Assembly (NCBI GenBank): GCA_039679885.1
Contig: JBDKUC010000120.1
Coordinates: forward strand, 1 to 6,575
Length of the DNA: 6,575 nucleotides
From: JAJFUI01 sp039679885
GTDB taxonomy: Bacteria; Planctomycetota; Planctomycetia; Pirellulales; Thermoguttaceae
Direction: 5' to 3'
Shown here: piece by piece, positions 1 to 5,309 of the stretch
Position numbering within the stretch: position 1 is the first letter of the stretch
How the letters are laid out: every line of letters begins with the position of its first letter
Position numbers and translations under genes: made by a program
Notes under the pieces: model-generated
What the model was told of the DNA's origin: nothing
Databases searched by the model: none
What the model saw: the letters and a program-made list of their open reading frames with translations, nothing else

Positions 1-213
1 CGCGGGAGCATGGGAACAAGGTTCTTCGTCGCTCAACGGTATTGCGGCTAAAACAGAAACTACGAACGACTGTGCATCTCTCTGAATCCCGGTCAGGTCG
101 GGTGGTAAGCGGACGCAAAATGTGGGATACTGCGGGTCATCGGACGTAAGTCGTGCGGTATCCGCCTTGCGTCAGATGCCCTTATCAGCACTTATTTTCA
201 CGGAGGTGCGTCC
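1..213. other. Non-coding leader upstream of the 845-aa protein gene
   Basis: No convincing gene is seen here on either strand. A short open frame runs from the window edge to a TAA at 49-51, but it is too short to identify as the tail of an upstream gene. The segment around 58-67 contains ACTACGAAC, the same 9 bases that end the inverted repeat at 3960-4024, which may be a repeat remnant or chance. No promoter with good -35 and -10 boxes at proper spacing could be fixed. The region ends with a clear ribosome binding site. Confidence 0.5.
202..208 (+). promoter_or_regulatory. Ribosome binding site for the 845-aa protein
   Basis: GGAGGTG lies 5 bases before the ATG at 214 and is a near-perfect Shine-Dalgarno sequence. 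It fixes the start at 214 and argues that the Lys-Pro-Gln repeat just downstream is really translated in this frame. The competing overlapping frames that begin at 122 and 153 have no comparable site. Confidence 0.8.
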
Positions 214-2751
214 ATGGCCGATGCGAAAGGCCCCGCCGGGCAGAAGCCGGTTCCCCACAAGCCGCAGCAGAAACCGCAGCAGAAACCTCAGCCGCAAAAG
301 CCTCAACAGCAAAAACCGCAGCCGCAAAAGCCTCAGTCGCCGAAACCTCAACAGCAAAAACCGCAGCCGCAGAAGCCGCAGCAGCAGAAGCCTCAGCCGA
401 AAAAGCCCTCGCCGTTTCCGGACGATGCTTTCGCCGCAGCCCCCGCCTCGGGGATGGCGTCAACGGCCGCTTTCACCCCGACGCCCGGGAAACACAAAAA
501 GGCGTCGTGGCTTAAGCAGAATGGCGTTCTGGTTACGGGCCTGAGCGTTGCCTTCGTGCTCCTGGTGCTTGTGATCTTTCTGATGTTGCCGTCCGGATCG
601 CCGCAACGCGTGGCGGGCCCAACGCCGAAGGGCGGGGCGGTGAAGCAACCTGGCGCCAAGACCGCAGCGAAAGACGCCAAGCAGCGAAAGGCCGCGACGG
701 CGTCATCGGCGAGCCCGGACAAGGCGTCGCCTGGCGCGACCGCAACGCCGGGGGCTGCGGCCGGCACGTCGCCGGCCGGTCCGGCGATTTCGGCGTCGTC
801 GGGCGCCCCTGGGGCGACGCCGGCGGGCAGCGCCCCGACGATGGCGCCCGGGCCAGCTCTTTCGGGCGCGGCTGGCCCGACGTTCGGGCCGGCGCCATCG
901 GGTGTGCAAGACCCGTCGAAGCCTCAGACGCCGCCGCTGACGGATGATTTCAAAAAGTGGAAGAGGCCGGATTGGACCCGCGCCCGGCGCGAGAACCATC
1001 CGAAATTGCTCGAGGGCGTCGCCTATTTGGGCGGCAAGTTCCCCGACATGAATAAGACCGCGGAAGGGCTGGCTGACCTTTTGAAGCCTCTGCCGCCGGC
1101 GAAGGACTCGCCGTCTGGCGCGGCGACGCCGTCTCTCGGGGGCGCGCCGACGATGGGGCCGGCGCTGGGCGGCTTCGCGGGGCCCGGGATGACGCCTGGA
1201 ACATCGACGGGGCTCGTCGATGGGATCATCACCTCCCTGGGCAACAATGGCAGCCCCGTGGCGTGGAAGACGATTCGCGAAGTGCTCGCCGGCGCGTTTG
1301 CGACCGACGACGATCGGGCGGCCATCGATTCGGCCGTCAAGGCCCTGTTGGCCCATCCTTCGGCAGACAACGATGCCCTGGTGACCAACGTCTTGGTCGC
1401 TCCGGAGACCGTTCGGACGACGACTCCGCAGGGCGCGTGCACGGCCACCGAGATGCACACCAAGGCGTTCGAGATCGTCAAGCTGTCGCAGTCGAGCGGG
1501 CTGCGCACCCGCCTCGCCAAGGCAGTGATCGAGCATGGGGGACTCAACGCCGAGGATTCGGTGCACAAGTTCCTGCTTGACGAAAGCCCGTTGAACTGCG
1601 GCGCTCAGGTGCTGCTCTATCCGCGAGCAAAGGGAGACTTGAAGGGCCGACTAGAACGGCAATTGATCGGCTACAGTTCGCTGGCGCTGGCTCGCTACTT
1701 GGGCATTCCCGACGGGTTCCAGCCGGGCGTTGGCGGTGGCGTCGGGCCGGCGGTCGGAATGGCCGGTCCTGGTCCAGGGCCCGGTCCAGGACCAGGCATC
1801 GTGTTGCCGGGCCCGGGCATCGCACCGGCTCCGCCCGGCGCCGCATCGCCCTCCGCACAGGCGCCGAAGCCAGCCGATGCAGCGGAGTTGGCTGGAGAGA
1901 TGGCTCGGCAACTCTGGACCCCGGAGTTTCGGGCGCTGTTCGAAAGCGAGTTGGGCAAGGCGTCACTCGAGAAGCAGGCGCAATTGCTTTCGCTGGCCAG
2001 CACGATCCCCCAAGACGCGCCTCGCACCGTGCTGAACAAGGCGTTGGCCAGGCGGCTCAACGCGAAAACGGCCGATGAGCCAACGCCGTTGGAGACGGCG
2101 GGGCTGATCGACAAAGTGGTCACCGATCCTGCCTTGCTGGTGTCGATCAAGTTGCTGCGGAGGGAAGCCGGTTTCGGGCGGACGAGCAGCCGCGCCAACG
2201 TCGACAAGAGCAAGGCCGAAAAGTGGACCGCCTTCACGCAAAAGATGGTCGAGTCCTGGTGCAAGCGATTCGCCGCCGCCGCTCAGGCGAAGGAGGACAA
2301 AAAGGAGGGCAACGGCGACGCGACGCCCTCGCTGCCGACCGGTTGGAAACTCGGCGCCGACGCCACGGTGAAGGCCTCGCACCACCTCGCATGGCCCGAG
2401 CAGGCGCCACCGGAGTTGGCGAAACTCAACCCGGGCTTCCTGAGCATTCACTACCTCCGCATCGAGGAGAACGGCAAGCCGAAACGAGTGACCGACCATT
2501 ACACCCGCCAAGCCGGCGCGAATAAGGCGGACGTGCGCCCCGTCGGCAGCAATACCTGGATTGACAAGGTGGACAAGGATCGGCGGCGATCGGTAGACGT
2601 CTGGATCACCAATCCGCAAGGCACGCCGGTCGGCTCCGCCGCGCCGGCGATCGGTCCCGGGGCGTCACGAGCCGAGCGGCCTAAGCCGGAAGCGGAAGTC
2701 GATCTCGTGATCGAGGTGCTTGTCATCGAGACCAAGGAGCCGGCCAAGTAG
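214..2751 (+). CDS. Membrane-anchored low-complexity protein of unknown function (845 aa)
   Basis: I do not recognise a named family. Visible architecture: residues 11-65 are a Lys/Pro/Gln tract with no acidic residues, with Lys every fifth residue from 24 to 64. Residues 66-100 are a short linker ending in basic KHKK. Residues about 103-126 form one strong hydrophobic segment (GVLVTGLSVAFVLLVLVIFL). Residues 130-240 are an Ala/Pro/Gly/Ser/Thr-rich linker. Residues about 243-295 and 331-500 look mostly helical. Residues 504-552 are a Gly-Pro linker with tandem GPGPGPGPG. Residues 553-695 are again helical and charged. Residues 708-840 look beta-rich (for example LSIHYLRIEENGKPKRVTDHY and the final EVDLVIEVLVIE). 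Positive charge before the membrane segment suggests the N-terminus is cytoplasmic and about 700 residues are exported. Cysteines are few (C409, C462, C683). The start is set by the strong ribosome binding site. The gene stands alone on this strand and ends convergent with the AraC gene. A structural or envelope scaffold role is possible but unproven. Confidence 0.85.
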   Translation: MADAKGPAGQKPVPHKPQQKPQQKPQPQKPQQQKPQPQKPQSPKPQQQKPQPQKPQQQKPQPKKPSPFPDDAFAAAPASGMASTAAFTPTPGKHKKASWLKQNGVLVTGLSVAFVLLVLVIFLMLPSGSPQRVAGPTPKGGAVKQPGAKTAAKDAKQRKAATASSASPDKASPGATATPGAAAGTSPAGPAISASSGAPGATPAGSAPTMAPGPALSGAAGPTFGPAPSGVQDPSKPQTPPLTDDFKKWKRPDWTRARRENHPKLLEGVAYLGGKFPDMNKTAEGLADLLKPLPPAKDSPSGAATPSLGGAPTMGPALGGFAGPGMTPGTSTGLVDGIITSLGNNGSPVAWKTIREVLAGAFATDDDRAAIDSAVKALLAHPSADNDALVTNVLVAPETVRTTTPQGACTATEMHTKAFEIVKLSQSSGLRTRLAKAVIEHGGLNAEDSVHKFLLDESPLNCGAQVLLYPRAKGDLKGRLERQLIGYSSLALARYLGIPDGFQPGVGGGVGPAVGMAGPGPGPGPGPGIVLPGPGIAPAPPGAASPSAQAPKPADAAELAGEMARQLWTPEFRALFESELGKASLEKQAQLLSLASTIPQDAPRTVLNKALARRLNAKTADEPTPLETAGLIDKVVTDPALLVSIKLLRREAGFGRTSSRANVDKSKAEKWTAFTQKMVESWCKRFAAAAQAKEDKKEGNGDATPSLPTGWKLGADATVKASHHLAWPEQAPPELAKLNPGFLSIHYLRIEENGKPKRVTDHYTRQAGANKADVRPVGSNTWIDKVDKDRRRSVDVWITNPQGTPVGSAAPAIGPGASRAERPKPEAEVDLVIEVLVIETKEPAK
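283..402 (+). repeat. Eight 15-bp tandem units encoding KPQ(P/Q)Q pentapeptides
   Basis: Read in the frame of the 845-aa protein, codons 24-63 are eight consecutive pentapeptides: KPQPQ, KPQQQ, KPQPQ, KPQSP, KPQQQ, KPQPQ, KPQQQ, KPQPK. Units mostly alternate PQ and QQ, giving a 10-residue higher order. At the DNA level, 26 bases starting at 301 recur exactly from 346, so the tract probably grew by duplication and could vary in copy number. The product is highly basic, disordered and polyproline-like. It lies on the predicted cytoplasmic side of the membrane segment. Confidence 0.85.
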
Positions 2752-2824
2752 TAGCGACGCGGCGAGGCTATCGTGCGGACTTTCGATGAGCTGACTCCAT
2801 GCCCACGCCTGTCGTGATGAGGGG

Positions 2825-2862
2825 CATGCTTGCTGTCTCGTTGCGCTCGCTTAGCAAGCATG
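2825..2862. repeat. Inverted repeat (hairpin) between convergent genes
   Basis: A perfect 10-bp stem, CATGCTTGCT at 2825-2834 and AGCAAGCATG at 2853-2862, flanks an 18-base loop containing TTGCGCTCGCTT. It lies between the end of the 845-aa gene (2751) and the end of the AraC gene (2887). It could therefore stop transcripts from both sides. There is no T-run, so it is not a textbook intrinsic terminator. The loop shares TGCGCTCG with the larger inverted repeat at 3872-3953, suggesting related repeat families. Confidence 0.6.
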
Positions 2863-2886
2863 GCACCCAGCATTTCTAACCAGCGG

Positions 2887-3753
2887 CTAGCGATGGCCGC
2901 CGCTTCCGTGCTGCCGCCGGAACTGCGCCGGCGGTTGGCCGGTCACACGGCGAAACACTCGACTCAGGTAGGCTCGGTTGGGGAAGCCGGTGCGTCCGGC
3001 GATCTCCTCGATGCGGGCATCCGTGTGCGCCAGCAGATGGGCGGCCTCGCGGACGCGCACCTTCGCGATGAAACGGCCAACCGTCTCCCCCTGGTGCTTC
3101 TTGAACATTCGCGCAAGCGACTCCGTGCAGACGCCGATCCTGCGGGCCAACCGCGGAATGGCGATCGGCGAGGCGTAGTGACGCTCGATGTAACGAATCG
3201 TCTCGACGACCGCAGCCGGGACGCTCTGCTGCCACTCGATTTCTGGACGGCTGAGCGCCGTGTGCAGCAAAGCCATCGCGGCGTGAAAGACGGCGTCGCG
3301 GCTCTGCGGCCGGCCGTCGTCGAACAACTTCGCGAAATCTCGCATCATCGCCCGTTCCGTTGGCGTCGGGCGCAGGACGACGGGAATTGGCTGCTGCGGG
3401 GCCAGCCGCCGCGCGACGCTGAACGCCAGCCAGATGTTCGGAACTGCCCTGAGCCCGCGGCAATGGAATAGTTGGCGGTCGGGAATGACCACGAGCCGCT
3501 CGGACGTCAGTTCGACTTCGCCGTGAGCGAAGATCACCTTGTGGCCGCGGCGACCGTTGTAATAGAGCCGCCAGAACGGGCTGACAACATTGGGGAAGTC
3601 CCACCAGTCGTTGGCCGCCAGATAGCCGGCCTCATGCAGCACGAAGCCCGAATGGTCGGGCGGGGCTCCGAGCGGAAAGAACTCGACGCCGACGCCCGAG
3701 AACGGGCTGGCGTAGGCGCCGCGGTTGCGAAGGCGAAGTGCCGAATCGGACAT
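2887..3753 (-). CDS. AraC-family transcriptional regulator (288 aa)
   Basis: A DNA-binding transcription regulator, probably responsive to a sugar. The N-terminal part (residues about 30-125) looks like a cupin-type sensing fold, with the distinctive stretch WWDFPNVVSPFWRLYY at 50-65. The C-terminal 100 residues are a typical AraC DNA-binding domain: VVETIRYIERHY at 182-193, a first helix-turn-helix around IPRLARRIGVCTESLARMFKKH (199-220), and a second around IEEIAGRTGFPNRAYLSRVFRRVTGQPPAQFRR (248-280). Total length is usual for the family. The frame opens upstream at 3837, but the ATG at 3753 is preferred. The upstream Met lies on a TTGACA/TACGAT promoter, and residues coded between the two Mets do not look like protein of this family. 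No clear Shine-Dalgarno precedes 3753. The gene is divergent from the UroD-like/rhaT pair and is probably its regulator. The effector is unknown; L-rhamnose or a related sugar is an inference from the neighbouring transporter. Confidence 0.9.
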   Translation of the reverse strand: MSDSALRLRNRGAYASPFSGVGVEFFPLGAPPDHSGFVLHEAGYLAANDWWDFPNVVSPFWRLYYNGRRGHKVIFAHGEVELTSERLVVIPDRQLFHCRGLRAVPNIWLAFSVARRLAPQQPIPVVLRPTPTERAMMRDFAKLFDDGRPQSRDAVFHAAMALLHTALSRPEIEWQQSVPAAVVETIRYIERHYASPIAIPRLARRIGVCTESLARMFKKHQGETVGRFIAKVRVREAAHLLAHTDARIEEIAGRTGFPNRAYLSRVFRRVTGQPPAQFRRQHGSGGHR

Positions 3754-3804
3754 AAGGCATACGCAAATGGGGATAGACGCTCCGGCGTGGTCCACTCTAC
3801 ATTG

Positions 3805-3834
3805 ATCGTATCGGACACAGTCCGCGGGTGTCAA
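3805..3834 (-). promoter_or_regulatory. Sigma70-like promoter of the AraC-family gene
   Basis: On the minus strand, a perfect -35 box TTGACA (3834-3829) is followed after 18 bases by TACGAT (3810-3805), a good -10 box. Transcription would begin near 3798, leaving roughly 45 bases of leader before the ATG at 3753. This placement is the main reason to reject the upstream Met at 3837. An 8-base direct repeat, TGTCCGAT, occurs in and next to the -10 box (3817-3810) and again over the start codon (3752-3745). Whether it is an operator is unknown. Confidence 0.6.
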
Positions 3835-3871
3835 CATTGGGCGCCAGCGAGCCCGGGCCGATCAGTTTGCG

Positions 3872-3953
3872 GCGTAGGGTGGGTCGAGCGAAGCGAGCCC
3901 CACCAAAAACCTCGGAAAATGGTGGGGCTCGCTGCGCTCGACCCACCCTACGC
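3872..3953. repeat. Large inverted repeat, 33-bp arms
   Basis: The left arm at 3872-3904 begins GCGTAGGGTGGGTCGAGCGA. The right arm at 3921-3953 is its reverse complement with a single mismatch. A 16-base AT-richer loop (3905-3920) separates them. From memory, sequences beginning GTAGGGTGGGTCGAGCGAAG are scattered between genes in many planctomycete genomes, so this is probably one copy of a dispersed palindromic element rather than a gene-specific site. It sits between two divergent promoters, where a terminator would not be expected. Confidence 0.85.
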
Positions 3954-3959
3954 AACGCT

Positions 3960-4024
3960 GTTCGTAGTTCCGGCTTCAGCCGGCATTCCTACTCGGATCG
4001 CCGCCTGAAGGCGGGACTACGAAC
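3960..4024. repeat. Second inverted repeat with compensatory inner hairpins
   Basis: The arms at 3960-3983 (GTTCGTAGTTCCGGCTTCAG then CCGG) and 4001-4024 pair over 24 bp with three mismatches. Each arm also folds on itself: CCGGC-TTCA-GCCGG at 3970-3983 and CCGCC-TGAA-GGCGG at 4001-4014. The mismatches between the arms fall where they keep each inner hairpin intact, except one T/C difference. This can form either one long stem or two small hairpins, and resembles a dispersed repetitive extragenic element. It ends 64 bases before the UroD-like gene. Confidence 0.75.
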
Positions 4025-4074
4025 GCACTTGCCGGCGCAACGGGTCGCATGATCGATCGTCCGAGGGGCCAACA

Positions 4075-4081
4075 AAGGGAG
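4075..4081 (+). promoter_or_regulatory. Ribosome binding site for the UroD-like gene
   Basis: AAGGGAG lies 7 bases before the ATG at 4089. It supports that start over the ATG at 4095, two codons later, which would be placed too far from it. Confidence 0.65.
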
Positions 4082-4088
4082 TCGTCAC

Positions 4089-5309
4089 ATGGGAATGTTT
4101 GACACCATCGGCACGGCGGCCGGCGAGCAACGCCGCCGGGAGAATACGCTGCAAAAGCTGGAACGGATGCGGAAGACGCTCCGCCACGAGGAGCCCGACC
4201 GCGTTCCGGTGAGCGATTTCTTCTGGGGTAGCTTCATGGCGCGATGGCGAAAGGAGCTGGGGCTGCCGCAGGACGCGAATCCGTATTACTACTACGATCT
4301 CGATTGGATCACGACGGTCTCGAACATGGACCCCTGGATCCGCCCGTTCGAGACGATCAAAGAGACGCAAGACGAGGTCGTCGTGAAGACGGGTTTCGGG
4401 GCAATCATGCGGAAGCTTTTCCGTTGCCCCATGCCGGAGTTCATCGGCTGGGAGATCGACACGCTCGAGAAGCTCGAAGCGGCCGATTTCGACGATCCGG
4501 GCGACCATCGCCGCTACGATACGGCCGGCGACAACCAGATCGCCGGCGTGGGCGATAGCTTCGAGAGGAACTCGCCGCCGTGGATCGACACGGTGAAGTC
4601 GCTGTGGCCCGACTTCCCGGTCTATGGCAGCATGATCGAATGCTCGGAGTGCCTGACGCGGATGATCGGGCCGCAGAATCACATGCTGTGGATCGCCCTA
4701 GAGCCGGAGCGGATGGCGGCCGTGCTGCGCCGCATTGGCGAGTTCTGTCTGGAGTGCGCCAAGGCAGAGATTGACGCCGGCGGGCCGTGGCTCGACGGCT
4801 TTGTGATCTGGGGCGACGTGGCCTACAAGAAGAGCACCTTCATGCGGCCTGACTATTGGCGCGAGCATTACAAGCCCTGGGTCAAGGCGATCGCCGATTA
4901 CGCCCACGCGAAAGGGCTCGACGTGATCTACCACGGTTGCGGCAACATCAACGCGATTTTCGAGGACTACATCGACGTGGGCATCGACGCCATGAATCCG
5001 CTCGAAGTCAAAGCCCACATGGATGTTCTCGACCTGCGGCGGCGTTTCGGTCAACGGATGGGCTTTTGCGGCAATAGCGACATTCAGGTCTGGGAGTCGG
5101 GCGATCGCGACGCCATTCGGCGTGAGGTGCTCATGAAGCTGAACGCGGCCCGCGGCGGCGGATTCATCTTTCAGTCGGACCATTCCGTGTCGAGCGCCGT
5201 GTCGGGCCGCACCTACGACTACATCGTAAAACTGGTGCGCGAGTACGGACGGTATCCGCTCCGGCTCGATGAATTCGATCCGCCAAACGCAACGAGAGGA
5301 CAAGGATGA
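4089..5309 (+). CDS. Uroporphyrinogen decarboxylase-family (MtaA-like) protein, 406 aa
   Basis: Member of the UroD superfamily (URO-D fold, TIM barrel), which includes heme-pathway HemE and the zinc-dependent corrinoid methyltransferases such as MtaA. Visible signposts: EEPDRVPV at 34-41, GFVIWGDV at 237-244 (the usual acidic site after strand 4-5), VIYHGCGN at 279-286, DAMNPLEVKAHMD at 300-312, GFCGNSD at 325-331, and GGGFIFQSDHS at 356-366. The H282-x-C284 pair matches the zinc-binding His-x-Cys of MtaA-type enzymes. The third ligand, a Cys in MtaA, is not conserved at the expected place, where H365 stands. The RQAGR arginine motif of true HemE near the N-terminus is absent, so a role in heme synthesis is unlikely. 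Its stop overlaps the rhaT start by 4 bases, so the two are probably one transcript and translationally coupled. Role inferred, not shown: processing of a sugar-derived or methylated substrate imported by RhaT. It could equally be a divergent family member with another reaction. Confidence 0.88.
   Translation: MGMFDTIGTAAGEQRRRENTLQKLERMRKTLRHEEPDRVPVSDFFWGSFMARWRKELGLPQDANPYYYYDLDWITTVSNMDPWIRPFETIKETQDEVVVKTGFGAIMRKLFRCPMPEFIGWEIDTLEKLEAADFDDPGDHRRYDTAGDNQIAGVGDSFERNSPPWIDTVKSLWPDFPVYGSMIECSECLTRMIGPQNHMLWIALEPERMAAVLRRIGEFCLECAKAEIDAGGPWLDGFVIWGDVAYKKSTFMRPDYWREHYKPWVKAIADYAHAKGLDVIYHGCGNINAIFEDYIDVGIDAMNPLEVKAHMDVLDLRRRFGQRMGFCGNSDIQVWESGDRDAIRREVLMKLNAARGGGFIFQSDHSVSSAVSGRTYDYIVKLVREYGRYPLRLDEFDPPNATRGQG
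5295..5300 (+). promoter_or_regulatory. Ribosome binding site for rhaT inside the UroD-like gene
   Basis: AGAGGA lies 5 bases before the ATG at 5306, within the last codons of the UroD-like gene. With the ATGA overlap (start 5306-5308, stop 5307-5309) it supports translational coupling and the choice of 5306 as the start. Confidence 0.7.

Larger units (their letters stand above)
3754..4088. other. Divergent control region between the regulator and the UroD-like/rhaT pair
   Basis: This 335-base gap holds, from left to right, the 5' leader and promoter of the AraC gene, a 33-bp-arm inverted repeat (3872-3953), a second 24-bp-arm inverted repeat (3960-4024), and a 64-base stretch ending in the ribosome binding site of the UroD-like gene. 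No protein or RNA gene is seen. A clear promoter for the rightward pair could not be located. TTGCCG at 4029-4034 has no convincing -10 partner. It may depend on activation, or the transcript may start upstream and carry the hairpins in its leader. Confidence 0.6.

Noticed and set aside
167..198. Promoter TTGCGT with TATTTT before the 845-aa gene
   Set aside because: The spacing is 20 bases and the boxes are poor; a start so close to the ribosome binding site would leave almost no leader.
283..402. CRISPR array
   Set aside because: The 15-bp units are contiguous, have no spacers and are in frame within a gene, so this is a coding minisatellite.
703..1566. Long minus-strand open frame opposite the 845-aa gene
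   Set aside because: It is Arg-rich antisense of a GC-rich coding region, lacks a ribosome binding site, and overlaps a well-supported plus-strand gene.
1767..1797. Palindrome-like run in the GPGPGP coding segment
   Set aside because: The symmetry comes from alternating Gly and Pro codons (GGx and CCx are complementary), so coding composition explains it.
2830..3471. 213-codon plus-strand frame opposite the AraC gene
   Set aside because: It begins inside the 2825-2862 hairpin and is the antisense shadow of an unmistakable AraC DNA-binding domain.
4048..4060. GATCGATC palindrome before the UroD-like gene as an operator
   Set aside because: Eight bases of simple palindrome are common in GC-rich DNA, and AraC-family proteins usually bind direct repeats; nothing else supports it.
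4089..5309. UroD-like gene as heme-pathway hemE
   Set aside because: The N-terminal RQAGR arginine motif of true uroporphyrinogen decarboxylase is missing, a His-x-Cys pair typical of the methyltransferase branch is present, and the neighbours are sugar genes, not heme genes.
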